Origin: a virus
DNA: 64,000 nt
Virus record (IMG/VR): IMGVR_UViG_3300035158_000183
Location: 1 to 64,000 of that record
Strand: one strand, 5' to 3'
Shown: positions 47,334 through 55,443 of the stretch, piece after piece
Layout: each line of letters begins with the position of its first letter
Position numbering within the stretch: the stretch's first letter is position 1
Made by a program: the position numbers and the translations under genes
The notes under the pieces: generated by a model
Databases searched by the model: none
Told to the model about the DNA's origin: nothing
Seen by the model: the letters and a program-made list of their open reading frames with translations, nothing else

Positions 47334-49755
47334 GGCAATGACCACGGCCCTGAAGCCGTACCTGGAACAGTATCTACAAGAACATGGGATAGATACTACT
47401 AAGAATTTCAGCTGCCTCAACCCAGCCCATCCTGATAACAATCCCAGCATGACCTGCAAGCAGTATCCTGAGCAGGCGTTCTGTTTCGGGTGCCACCAGG
47501 CAGCAGACATCTTCGCAGCAGCCCACTTCCTGGAGAATAAGCCGCTGAAGGGCAAGGAGTTTATCGAAGAGAACGTCCTATACTTGGCAGGCAAATACGG
47601 TGTACAGATCCAGCTTGAGGACCTGACCCAGGAAGAGATCTATGAGTATCGGACCTATGCCGCCTACAAGCTGGCGGCTGAACTGGTGGCTGACCCAGAA
47701 TTCGGGGACTACAGCAACGTGGATAACGAGATCGCAGCCAGGAAGTGGGATAAGGACAAGCTGGCTGGCTGGGGTGTCGGCACGGTAGACTATAAAACCT
47801 TTAGGGACAGGCTAGAGAAAGCCGGATATACATACGACTTTCGGGGTGGGGTGGACCTGGAGCGGCCTAACCTGTTCAACTCTCACAACTTGTTGTTCAC
47901 TATCTATGATGACATGGGCCGGCCGGTGGGGTTCGCGGCTAAGAACCTGAGGCATGACCCGGACAATGAGAACTCAGGGCCCAAGTACATCAATACCAGC
48001 GGGACGGGCTTGGAGTGTGCCATCTTCAAGAAGGGCGAGAGGTTGTATGGTCTTGAGATTGCTAAGGAAGCGACCAGCCCACTCTATATATTTGAGGGTC
48101 AGGCTGATGTAATTACAGCCAGACACCATGGTCTGATGAACTGTTGCTGTACAATGGGCACCGCCCTGACGGATCATCACGTCAACCTACTGAAGAAGCA
48201 TGGGATATTCAATATAGTCCTGGTATTTGACGGCGATGAAGCCGGCAACCTGGCCGTCCAGAAAGCCCTGGATGAGAAGTTCGGTAACGAGAGAGACTTC
48301 AGGATCAAGCTGTGCCAGCTACCAGCAGACACCGATCCGGACGAGCTGCTCCGGACCAAGGGTATAGATGAGTTCGTCAGGCTTAAGAAGTGGACCGCCT
48401 TCGAGTGGCGTATGATGCGGTTCATGGAGGAGTCGGCTGGCGAGCTAGATGAGGATAAGAAGCAGGAAATAGCTGACAAAATGGCTCGGATTATTGTTTT
48501 TGAGCAGAGCTATATACACCAGGAGGAGATGTGCAAGCAGGTTGCCCGGATGACGGGGTACGAATTATCCACCATAATCTCAGAGGTTAAGCGGCTCAGG
48601 AGCGAGAAGGAGGCAGAGGTCCAAGCAAAGAAGAAGAATGCAATCGAGGCCCTGCTGTACGAGGTGAGACAGAACCCAGATGATGCGGAGATGGCCCTGG
48701 TCCAAGCGCAGCAAACACTAGAGGATATTAACAAATCCGTCCAGGGAGACGAACTTGGATCCTCAGTCCTCCGGTTTATACTCGCCCAGAAGGAAGCAGA
48801 TGAGGCTAAATCTGGTGACTTCGCTGGATTCTTCCTGAAGCCGTACGGCCTTGGTGGTGTAGGCGCCAGGCTGGATGACGACTGGAAGTCGGCCAACCTA
48901 TTCTACATCGGCGGCAGTGAGCAGGCTGGAAAGACAACATTCTGCTCCCAGCTTGCTTACGAGATAGCCGACGACCCCAGGAACAATGCTATCTGCATCT
49001 ATCTATCGGTGGACGACACAGCTAGATATATTATCTACAAGATGGTATGTAACGCCACGGCGGACACCAAACTGTTCCTGAACCACGTGTCCAGCCCCAG
49101 GTACTGGGCCAGCCAGGAGGGCTTCGAATATGTGCCCGAACTACGAGAACAGGGCTATCGTAAGATCATCCAGATGGTCAAAGATGAAAAGGTTATTATT
49201 AAGGACGGCAGTGACGGCCAGTCCACAATCTATGCAGAGACACTAGCCCGGTACTACAGAGAAAAGCACCCAGAGAAGAACATCGTACTATTCATAGACA
49301 ACTTCTATAAGCTGATAGATTACGCAGAAATAGCCGGCCACGAGAGGCCCAAAAGGATTAGTGCCAGACTAAAGAACATGTGCGTAGCGAACAATATCAC
49401 CATCATATCTACCGTGGAGTACAGGAAGCTGGTCAAGGGCGAGAAGCCCAGCAACATGGCTATAGCTGAAAGCCGGGCCCTAGCCTATGACAGCAACGTC
49501 ATAATCCACCTGCACAATGATGTACACTATGACGGAGAGGAGGCCATCCTGGTACACCAGGACGAGAACGGGAAGGTCCTGCCAAGGATCTGGTGTAAGT
49601 TCGGTAAGAATAAGGTCTCTGGGTACGAGGGCAGAGAGTTCGTGGACCTGTACCCAGCCGCTGGCACAATGAGGGCCGTGGACTTGGACGTGGCCCTACG
49701 GGAGCAGAAGGCTCGGATAGAGTTCCTGAAAGAAAACAAATCCAAAGGTTTTTAG
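47308..49755 (+). CDS. Fused primase-helicase
   Basis: An 815-residue protein with a DnaG-type primase half and a DnaB-type helicase half. Zinc-binding: C36, H41, C59, C62. TOPRIM: FEGQADVI (E263) and VFDGDEAG (D308, D310). A helical linker (about 370-500) leads to the RecA-fold helicase with Walker A GGSEQAGKTT (K542) and NIVLFIDNFYKL as Walker B; HDE-type hallmark CIYLSVDD lies between. The layout equals T7 gp4. It starts inside the preceding gene (26-base overlap). Confidence 0.88.
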   Translation: MRPRLLDLEAMTTALKPYLEQYLQEHGIDTTKNFSCLNPAHPDNNPSMTCKQYPEQAFCFGCHQAADIFAAAHFLENKPLKGKEFIEENVLYLAGKYGVQIQLEDLTQEEIYEYRTYAAYKLAAELVADPEFGDYSNVDNEIAARKWDKDKLAGWGVGTVDYKTFRDRLEKAGYTYDFRGGVDLERPNLFNSHNLLFTIYDDMGRPVGFAAKNLRHDPDNENSGPKYINTSGTGLECAIFKKGERLYGLEIAKEATSPLYIFEGQADVITARHHGLMNCCCTMGTALTDHHVNLLKKHGIFNIVLVFDGDEAGNLAVQKALDEKFGNERDFRIKLCQLPADTDPDELLRTKGIDEFVRLKKWTAFEWRMMRFMEESAGELDEDKKQEIADKMARIIVFEQSYIHQEEMCKQVARMTGYELSTIISEVKRLRSEKEAEVQAKKKNAIEALLYEVRQNPDDAEMALVQAQQTLEDINKSVQGDELGSSVLRFILAQKEADEAKSGDFAGFFLKPYGLGGVGARLDDDWKSANLFYIGGSEQAGKTTFCSQLAYEIADDPRNNAICIYLSVDDTARYIIYKMVCNATADTKLFLNHVSSPRYWASQEGFEYVPELREQGYRKIIQMVKDEKVIIKDGSDGQSTIYAETLARYYREKHPEKNIVLFIDNFYKLIDYAEIAGHERPKRISARLKNMCVANNITIISTVEYRKLVKGEKPSNMAIAESRALAYDSNVIIHLHNDVHYDGEEAILVHQDENGKVLPRIWCKFGKNKVSGYEGREFVDLYPAAGTMRAVDLDVALREQKARIEFLKENKSKGF

Positions 49756-49799
49756 TTATCTGTATTTATATGCATGCTATGTCGGGTTTAGGAGGTATC

Positions 49800-49976
49800 A
49801 TGAGCAAAGCAATCGGGGCACTAGGCGCTGCCGAGGCTGCAGACCTAGTGCTAAAAACTGACGTCGTAAGCAGAGTCATAGACGACGCTACGAAGAGAAC
49901 TAAGGAAACAGCAGACTTCTTCGAGGAAATCGGAGAAGGTATCGAGGAGGACGAAGATGACTTACCTGTGCAGTAA
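49800..49976 (+). CDS. Hypothetical short protein (58 aa)
   Basis: ATG 49800 follows TTTAGGAGGTATC. The first half is Ala/Gly-rich (IGALGAAEAADLVL) and the second half acidic and helical (ETADFFEEIGEGIEEDEDD). No motif. It overlaps the next small gene by 20 bases. The 44-base gap before it holds only the ribosome binding site. Confidence 0.6.
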   Translation: MSKAIGALGAAEAADLVLKTDVVSRVIDDATKRTKETADFFEEIGEGIEEDEDDLPVQ

Positions 49977-50121
49977 TTGCGGACAGGAATTCAACCATTC
50001 TGGTGACGTAGACACGCGGGAATGCCCATTCTGCCAGTCAGATAAGAGCAACCACGTATCTCAGCCACTCAGCACACTCAGCGACTACGATAAGTTCAGG
50101 GTTCCACCACACGAGGGCTAA
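49957..50121 (+). CDS. Small zinc-ribbon protein (54 aa)
   Basis: ATG 49957 follows GAGGAGGACGAAG, inside the previous gene, and runs to TAA 50121. CSNCG (5-9) and CPFC (23-26) form a zinc ribbon; the rest is polar. Its TAA overlaps the next ATG. The close junctions on both sides support it as a real gene. Confidence 0.65.
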   Translation: MTYLCSNCGQEFNHSGDVDTRECPFCQSDKSNHVSQPLSTLSDYDKFRVPPHEG

Positions 50122-50846
50122 TGCGTCTGGAGCCGCCCGACATAGCATGCTTTATTTACTGCCCCATCCTCCTCAAGAAGCAACAGCAGGAGAGGATATT
50201 TCCTCCCCTGACCCTATCCGAGGAGTGCACCAGGCAGGCATTCATTGATGCAGAGCGTGGCGCAGCCCTGAAAGACAGTATAGTCAGCCCCAGGAAGCTC
50301 ACACAGGCCTGGGACCAACTATGGTGGCCATTGGCAGCCCAGGAGGGTCTGGGCATGGCCAGGGCCGATGACCTTGCTGTAGAGGCTGCTACGAGGTTCT
50401 CAGACTATTGTAAGTATGATATCTCCGGGTGGATGTATCCGACGCTTGGAGCCGAGGTGGAGAGCCAGATTCGTGTAGGTGAAAGTGTGATAGCCGCCAG
50501 AGCCGATGTGGTGAAGATAGACCTGAGCGAGAACCGCAGAAATACGGTCCTGGTCAACTTCAACCGCAAGGGCTTGACACTGAGCGGTGCAGCTCTTGAT
50601 GCGGCCATCCACACCATAGCCTATGCCTTCTACAGTGGCAGAAGCGAAGTGGTAACGCATGTTTGCGTAGACCTCAGTGATGGCCTGGAGAAGCTCTCCG
50701 TGGTAACTTCAACTTTTCGCCCAGAAGATATGGAACAGATCCGCAAGATGTTATATCATGTAGAGTGCGGCATTCGTTCTGGGGTTCACTATGCCAACCC
50801 CAACCTATGCAAGGAATGTGGAATATGCCCGAGTTTTACCTTATAA
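50121..50846 (+). CDS. Cas4-like protein, probably catalytically degenerate (241 aa)
   Basis: DIACFIYCPILLKKQ (7-21) corresponds to the first cysteine region of Cas4-like proteins and CKECGICPSF at the C-terminus to the last cysteines. ARADVVKID carries the expected Asp, but the E-x-K position reads VNFNRKG, so the nuclease may be inactive. IHTIAYAFYSG resembles the QxxxY helix. It and the intact relative at 45712 flank the primase-helicase gene. An accessory or structural role is inferred. Confidence 0.55.
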   Translation: MRLEPPDIACFIYCPILLKKQQQERIFPPLTLSEECTRQAFIDAERGAALKDSIVSPRKLTQAWDQLWWPLAAQEGLGMARADDLAVEAATRFSDYCKYDISGWMYPTLGAEVESQIRVGESVIAARADVVKIDLSENRRNTVLVNFNRKGLTLSGAALDAAIHTIAYAFYSGRSEVVTHVCVDLSDGLEKLSVVTSTFRPEDMEQIRKMLYHVECGIRSGVHYANPNLCKECGICPSFTL

Positions 50847-51127
50847 ATGAGCGCCGGTTTCCACTGAACGTGACGATGCCCAGGGCCGACTTGCTCTCAT
50901 ACCACAGGTGGGAGCATAGGGTCACAATAGGCCACTCGGGGAGACGGTTCATGGTATGCCTGGACAACCTCCTACAGACCGTATACATCGAGGAGATAAC
51001 CAGCGGACAGGGCAAGAGAGTAGAGGATGACTCGCTATTCGAAGGACTCGCCACATGGGCAAGGGACGAAGGGTACCTGGATATAATGCTGCCCATGCTC
51101 AAGAATGCCGATGAGAGGTTTGTATGA
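50825..51127 (+). CDS. Hypothetical protein (100 aa)
   Basis: ATG 50825 is chosen because AAGGAATGTGGAAT precedes it; the longer frame from 50765 would overlap the previous gene by 82 bases. A beta-rich core (HRVTIGHSGRRFMVCLDN, TVYIEEIT) is followed by an acidic helix. No motif recognised. Confidence 0.55.
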   Translation: MPEFYLINERRFPLNVTMPRADLLSYHRWEHRVTIGHSGRRFMVCLDNLLQTVYIEEITSGQGKRVEDDSLFEGLATWARDEGYLDIMLPMLKNADERFV

Positions 51128-51345
51128 ACCCTAGATGCACAGAGCTTGAGAATGCCATCAAGAAACGCCTGGACGACTTCCTTGGAGAGACGCTGACGGA
51201 CAAGCTCAGGCACGAGATCTACCAGGAGGTCCTGCAGATACTCCGGGGAGCCATGGCCAACGGCACTATAAAATCTATGCCTAAGGTAGAAGTAATCGCA
51301 AAAGTCAATGAGGTCAGGGTAATCATAGGCGATGAAGAGATCTAG
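51124..51345 (+). CDS. Hypothetical protein (73 aa)
   Basis: ATGA overlap with the previous gene. The first half is a helix pair (LENAIKKRLDDFLGETLTDK); the second half has two strands (KVEVIAKVNEVRVIIG). It resembles small phage proteins with an alpha-then-beta layout; function unknown. Confidence 0.55.
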   Translation: MNPRCTELENAIKKRLDDFLGETLTDKLRHEIYQEVLQILRGAMANGTIKSMPKVEVIAKVNEVRVIIGDEEI

Positions 51346-51347
51346 CT

Positions 51348-52412
51348 ATGAGTAAATACAGGAACTGGACAGATAAGCAGCTATCATTCCTACTGGACAA
51401 TTATGGCAAGGTAGGAGTAGAAAAAATAAGCCGTGAGATCAGCAAGCCGGTTGGATCTATATACTACATACTTAATAAGGAGAACATCGACCTAGAGAAA
51501 CAATGGTGGTCCAGGGACGAAGTAAAGATGCTTAAAGAACTGTACCCCAACCACTCTAACCAGGAATTAGAACAGATATTTTCTAGGTCAGAGGACGCAA
51601 TACAGCTGAAGGCGGCATCACTAGGACTCAAGAAAGACAAATGGTGGTCCGAAGAAGATGTAGAACTACTGCGCGAAATGGTGCTAGATGGACTATCATG
51701 TACCAAGATGGCCAAAACATTTGGACGGACAAGAGCAGCCGTATATAACAAGTTACGAGATGAGAAGCTTACAAACGAATGCAGGCGCTGGACTGACGCC
51801 GAACTCGCCAAGATAAAAAGCATGGCGCTTTCAAGGAATTACACGTACATGGATATTGCTATGGAGCTAGCAGCGACACCAGGCCAAGTGCATATGGCGT
51901 GTAAGCACTACGGCTGGCATGACCAAATCAAACGGACGCTATCATATGGTAACGATAAAATGGTCTCCATTCTTCGCAAACTGTTTCCTAACTACACGAT
52001 TAAGCAAGAATACCACGTGGGAGAGAGGCTAAGACTTGACGCGTATATTAATGAGCTGAACATTGGATTTGAGTATGACGGCATACAGCATTTCCGCTAC
52101 ACGCCTCAATGGCATCGGACTAAGGCAGAATTTCAACGCGCGCTAGACCGCGACAAGAGGAAAGAGGAACTGTGTAGGCAGAATAGGATAACTCTTATAC
52201 GCATCAAATACGACGAGGACTGCACACCAGATCTAATCACCAAGAAAGTCTCGTCAGCTATGATGGCTGGGGCCATCAGCCGATCCAGCGATAAAATCGC
52301 TCAGATTGCCATGAATAAGCCAAAGGCCAAGATACCACATCCTAAGAAGTATAACTGGCCCAAGGGGAAGAAGATCCCCAGTAGGCCATTCCCGAAGAGG
52401 AAGAAGCAATGA
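51348..52412 (+). CDS. Free-standing homing endonuclease, EDxHD/Vsr-like
   Basis: A 354-residue protein. Three to four Myb/HTH-like repeats come first (NWTDKQLSFLLDNYG, WWSRDEVKMLKELYP, WWSEEDVELLREM, RWTDAELAKIKSM), then a nuclease core: LRLDAYI (D231), GFEYDGIQHF (E242, D244, H248) and RDKRKEELCRQNRITLIRI. This is the layout of EDxHD homing endonucleases such as the phage enzyme I-Bth0305I. A basic tail ends the protein. Local base use is more AT-rich than in neighbours. It sits between small genes as an insertion would. Confidence 0.8.
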   Translation: MSKYRNWTDKQLSFLLDNYGKVGVEKISREISKPVGSIYYILNKENIDLEKQWWSRDEVKMLKELYPNHSNQELEQIFSRSEDAIQLKAASLGLKKDKWWSEEDVELLREMVLDGLSCTKMAKTFGRTRAAVYNKLRDEKLTNECRRWTDAELAKIKSMALSRNYTYMDIAMELAATPGQVHMACKHYGWHDQIKRTLSYGNDKMVSILRKLFPNYTIKQEYHVGERLRLDAYINELNIGFEYDGIQHFRYTPQWHRTKAEFQRALDRDKRKEELCRQNRITLIRIKYDEDCTPDLITKKVSSAMMAGAISRSSDKIAQIAMNKPKAKIPHPKKYNWPKGKKIPSRPFPKRKKQ

Positions 52413-52606
52413 AGAGAATAGAGGACACCAAGTGTAATCAGTGCAGCGAGCAGAACCTAGAGTTTATTCCTCAAGATGACGACCTTGCCAGCGAAGTAGT
52501 GGAAACCGACTGGTTTACATTTGGTACAATTCGATGTAAGAGCTGCAACGCTTCCTGGGTCTTGCAGTTTGATTTCTCTAAGCCACAACCCATGGGGAAA
52601 GTTTGA
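52409..52606 (+). CDS. Zinc-ribbon protein (65 aa)
   Basis: ATGA overlap with the homing endonuclease gene. CNQCSEQN (9-16) and CKSCNASW (about 43-50) make a zinc ribbon, with acidic residues between. The segment TDWFTFGTIRC is a strand pair. Function unknown. Confidence 0.6.
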   Translation: MKRIEDTKCNQCSEQNLEFIPQDDDLASEVVETDWFTFGTIRCKSCNASWVLQFDFSKPQPMGKV

Positions 52607-52617
52607 GGATCCAGACA

Positions 52618-52836
52618 ATGCCTAAAGTAACAATAGAATTCAATCTACCAGAAGAACGGCCGGAGTACATGATGGCTGTTAACGCTGGAGAGTACTATGG
52701 AGCCCTATGGGAGTTCTATCAATACCTACGCCGTCTGTGGAAGGATGGCGACATGGATTCGGACACCTACAAGGTGGTCGAGGAAATCTGGGACAGGTTC
52801 TGCGACGAGGCAGGCACCCTGCTACATGGGAGTTAA
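52618..52836 (+). CDS. Small conserved phage protein (72 aa)
   Basis: ATG 52618 (MPKVTIEFNLPEERPEYMMA) fits a family of short phage proteins that share this strand followed by AGEYYGALWEFYQYLR. An earlier TTG at 52603 is less likely. The protein is acidic with one strand and helices. Its activity is unknown. Confidence 0.65.
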   Translation: MPKVTIEFNLPEERPEYMMAVNAGEYYGALWEFYQYLRRLWKDGDMDSDTYKVVEEIWDRFCDEAGTLLHGS

Positions 52837-52838
52837 TC

Positions 52839-53027
52839 ATGTTTGAACTGGACGACGAAGCTGCCATTGGCGTAGCTAATGTGAAGTGCCCGAACTGTGG
52901 AAAGAGGATCCAGCTGGACACCACCCCCTATGAGATGGATGGAGACATGGAGTGCGCGTACTGTGGGTGGGTGACAGGAGCATGGCAATTTGACATAGAT
53001 TTAGGAGAAGAAACATGGGGAACCTAG
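52839..53027 (+). CDS. Zinc-ribbon protein (62 aa)
   Basis: ATG 52839 follows GGGAGTTAATC. CPNCGKR (about 15-21) and CAYCGWV (about 42-48) form a classic zinc ribbon. The tail is acidic. Overlaps the next gene by 13 bases. Function unknown. Confidence 0.6.
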   Translation: MFELDDEAAIGVANVKCPNCGKRIQLDTTPYEMDGDMECAYCGWVTGAWQFDIDLGEETWGT

Positions 53028-53461
53028 AGAACTTCCACGGCATCAAGATAAAGTCTGATGGCACTCCGCAGGGGACATATATCACCACAACTGACGGAGC
53101 ACCGATCAACACGGTAACCAAGTTTAGTGTGGTCATGGATGCTAACGCCCCAGCTGGCAGGATGTGCAGGTGTATCCTGGAGTGCTTCCTGCCCGAGCTG
53201 GAAATGGAGATACCCCCTGAGCACGTAGACTATGTCCCTGGTAGCCTGAAGCAGTGTCCTAAGTGCAGTAAGGAGCTGAAACCCGAGATGGTAATGCGCA
53301 GCTCACCGATGGCACCAGACATACCTACTGCTAGATATACCTGTAAGCCCTGCGACTATGAGCAGGAGTATGAGTTTAAGTTGGATATGGATAGTGACAG
53401 ACCTGACCAAGCGGCCATAGCTGAAGCCATTAAGGAGGTTGAGAAGGATGGTGGGAAGTAG
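53015..53461 (+). CDS. Hypothetical protein, paralogue of 11158 product, with zinc ribbon
   Basis: A 148-residue protein led by TTAGGAGAAGAAAC. The N-terminal half (IKIKSDGTPQGTYI to FLPELEMEI) is paralogous to the minus-strand protein at 11158. The second half adds a zinc ribbon (CPKCSKEL and CKPCDYEQ). Acidic helical end. The beta-rich N-terminal unit is a phage domain of unknown role used twice in this genome. Confidence 0.65.
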   Translation: MGNLENFHGIKIKSDGTPQGTYITTTDGAPINTVTKFSVVMDANAPAGRMCRCILECFLPELEMEIPPEHVDYVPGSLKQCPKCSKELKPEMVMRSSPMAPDIPTARYTCKPCDYEQEYEFKLDMDSDRPDQAAIAEAIKEVEKDGGK

Positions 53462-54056
53462 AATAGTTTGCTGTAATAAGTGTGGAAACGAACTCTTCTA
53501 CCTGAAAGACGGGTACAAGATGGCCTGCCAGGTGGTCTGCGTCGCCTGTGGGGACAAGAAGAACGGCAAGAAGACCAAGAAGAAGGGTATCAAGGCTACA
53601 GCGGCGGGCAACTTTGCTCGTACCAAGAAGGGCAAGCGGAAGGACGTACATCCTACGTACAGCTTTAACTCTGCTACAGAGGCTAACTTTGCTAGGATAT
53701 TGGAGTTTTTAGAGGTGGACTGGAAGTACGAAGAGCGAGCCTTCACATTCACTAATTATAAGACCAAGCCTCATGTATATATCATGGACTTCGAGATTAC
53801 TGGAGGCCGGCGGGGCAAGAAGGACGGCCTGCTGCACGGGTTCTATGAAATCAAGGGCTACATGGATGCTCGGAGCAGGAACAAGCTGCGCAGGCTGAAG
53901 AAGAATTACCCAGAGGAAGCGGCCAAGACCTGCGTAGTCATCTACAACAAGTACAAGAAGAAGGATATAGAGTTCTGTAAGAAGCTGGGCTTCAGGTATA
54001 TACTCTACGATGCCCTGACTGAGAAATATGAACCACAAATACCCACATGGGAATAG
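53448..54056 (+). CDS. PD-(D/E)XK endonuclease, T7 endonuclease I-like, with zinc ribbon
   Basis: A 202-residue protein. The N-terminus has a zinc ribbon (C9, C12, C31, C34) and a Lys-rich linker. The nuclease core shows E78 (FNSATEANFAR), D114 (YIMDFEI) and E134-x-K136 (FYEIKGYMD), the order and ending KGYMDARSRNKLR matching T7 endonuclease I and related phage resolvases, which cut branched DNA. ATG 53448 follows TAAGGAGGTTGAGAAGG. It probably resolves junctions made by RecA. Confidence 0.75.
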   Translation: MVGSRIVCCNKCGNELFYLKDGYKMACQVVCVACGDKKNGKKTKKKGIKATAAGNFARTKKGKRKDVHPTYSFNSATEANFARILEFLEVDWKYEERAFTFTNYKTKPHVYIMDFEITGGRRGKKDGLLHGFYEIKGYMDARSRNKLRRLKKNYPEEAAKTCVVIYNKYKKKDIEFCKKLGFRYILYDALTEKYEPQIPTWE

Positions 54057-54059
54057 ATA

Positions 54060-54323
54060 ATGGCCAAGCAAAGAAGGAAGTTCCTGATCACTTATGAGGC
54101 CCTGACTATAATGCTTGGGCTCGAGCCCGGATCAGTACTCCGGGTGGATAACAACGCTGGCTGTGAGAGAATAGAAATCATCACCGATGATGAGCGGTTT
54201 GCCAAGCAAGTACTAGAGAATGCGGAAATCCCGTGCCATATGGTAGAGTTTATACAGCTCGTTGTCCCGGATTTAAGAAGTGCTTATACCCAACAGCAAG
54301 AAGAGACTCCTGAGAAAGTATGA
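54060..54323 (+). CDS. Hypothetical protein (87 aa)
   Basis: Starts three bases after the previous stop, without a good ribosome binding site. LITYEALTIMLGLEPGSVLR and CERIEIITDDERFAK give an alternating helix-strand pattern. The end overlaps the next gene by 44 bases. Function unknown. Confidence 0.55.
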   Translation: MAKQRRKFLITYEALTIMLGLEPGSVLRVDNNAGCERIEIITDDERFAKQVLENAEIPCHMVEFIQLVVPDLRSAYTQQQEETPEKV

Positions 54324-54867
54324 GGCCACCCTGTTCTACAGGGAGGACTTCCCGGAGGAGGACAGGCTATATAGCTTTTACCTACTATTGCGCCCGGCCT
54401 TGGGGTGGTTGGTCCCTGACCTGAAGGCCTGCGGCCTTAACTCTGATGAGGTAGAGTCCGAGCTGTTTCTATTTATTGCTGGCCTGTTTCAGCGCTTTGA
54501 TAATACCAAGAGCAGCATTATCCCCTATCTGGAGAAGCAGATACCCTGGAAGACCCGTGACCTACTGCAGACTCTACGGAAGAACATCCTGCCGGAGACA
54601 CCCAGTGGGTGGTGCCGGGTGGACGAACCCTATGAAATGAATGAGGAATTCTATTGGCGGAGCCCCGGTATACTATTCGAGGACAGGTATGTCGGAAAGT
54701 GCTTTACACGAAGCGAAAAATACATTATAAATATAATACTTACGGCTGATGATAGTGATCTATCTCAGCAGAGGCTTGCCGACGCTGGCAAGATAGATAG
54801 AAGGAAAGTTAAAGAGATCCTCTCAGAAGTGGGAGAGATCATACAATCGGAGGAAGTCAATGCCTGA
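54280..54867 (+). CDS. Sigma-factor-like protein (195 aa), candidate late sigma
   Basis: GTG 54280 is the only reasonable start. LNSDEVESELFLFIAGLFQR followed by FDNTKSSIIPYLEKQIPWK is close to the sigma-70 region 2 pattern (acidic helix, then F-D-x-x-K...-Y-L). The C-terminal part (EKYIINIILTADDSDLSQQR, then RRKVKEILSEVG) looks like a region-4-type HTH. Phage late sigma factors such as T4 gp55 are of this size (185 aa). The assignment is from pattern only. Confidence 0.45.
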   Translation: MLIPNSKKRLLRKYEATLFYREDFPEEDRLYSFYLLLRPALGWLVPDLKACGLNSDEVESELFLFIAGLFQRFDNTKSSIIPYLEKQIPWKTRDLLQTLRKNILPETPSGWCRVDEPYEMNEEFYWRSPGILFEDRYVGKCFTRSEKYIINIILTADDSDLSQQRLADAGKIDRRKVKEILSEVGEIIQSEEVNA

Positions 54868-55435
54868 CGAATTTAACCCAGATGCAGTTCGCAATCCATC
54901 ATCCGGCCTACTGGCCCGCAACCCCACTCACATTCAGGAGGCTAAGGATGCTGATGACCAGAGTGATATCGTGAATGCCATCAAACAGAGCGGCGTTAAG
55001 AGGATGCGGATCCGCCACGACTACACTGACGTGGACAAGTCCAATCCCCCGCCCCTAGTAGGTGTGCTTAAGATCCGCGACATGACCGAGGAGGCAGCTG
55101 TTAACTTCTGCAAGAACCTCATGCGGAGCCGGCCGAACATCTTCACAGTCCATATTAAGCTGGGCGACTATCCCAATGCTCGCCGCCTGGACAATAGTAA
55201 GACCAGGATGCTCAACGCCAACAAAGCACGGTTCAATACAGAGGTCGGCGCCAAGATGGGCGAGATCCTGGCTGACCGGAACATGAATGTGACGGAACTC
55301 AAGTACATTGTCAGCAGCGCAGAGCCGGGCCGCTTTGACGCCACCAGCGAGGTATATGGCACCACCCAGGAAGAATACTTTGATGACGAGCACTTCAAGC
55401 CCGTCATAGAGTTTGAATTTATCAAAACTACATAG
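54860..55435 (+). CDS. Hypothetical protein (191 aa)
   Basis: ATG 54860 inside the end of the previous gene, preceded by CGGAGGAAGTCA. The N-terminal third is polar and probably disordered; the middle contains VNAIKQSGVKRMRIRHDYTD; the C-terminal part is helix then strand with FDATSEVYGTTQEEYFDDEH. No family recognised. It closes the nucleic-acid section before the sugar genes. Confidence 0.55.
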   Translation: MPDEFNPDAVRNPSSGLLARNPTHIQEAKDADDQSDIVNAIKQSGVKRMRIRHDYTDVDKSNPPPLVGVLKIRDMTEEAAVNFCKNLMRSRPNIFTVHIKLGDYPNARRLDNSKTRMLNANKARFNTEVGAKMGEILADRNMNVTELKYIVSSAEPGRFDATSEVYGTTQEEYFDDEHFKPVIEFEFIKTT

Positions 55436-55443
55436 AGCAGTAG

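Noticed and set aside
45712-50846. CRISPR-Cas adaptation module because of the two Cas4-like proteins
   Set aside because: No cas1, cas2, effector or repeat array is present. Cas4-like nucleases are common phage recombination enzymes.
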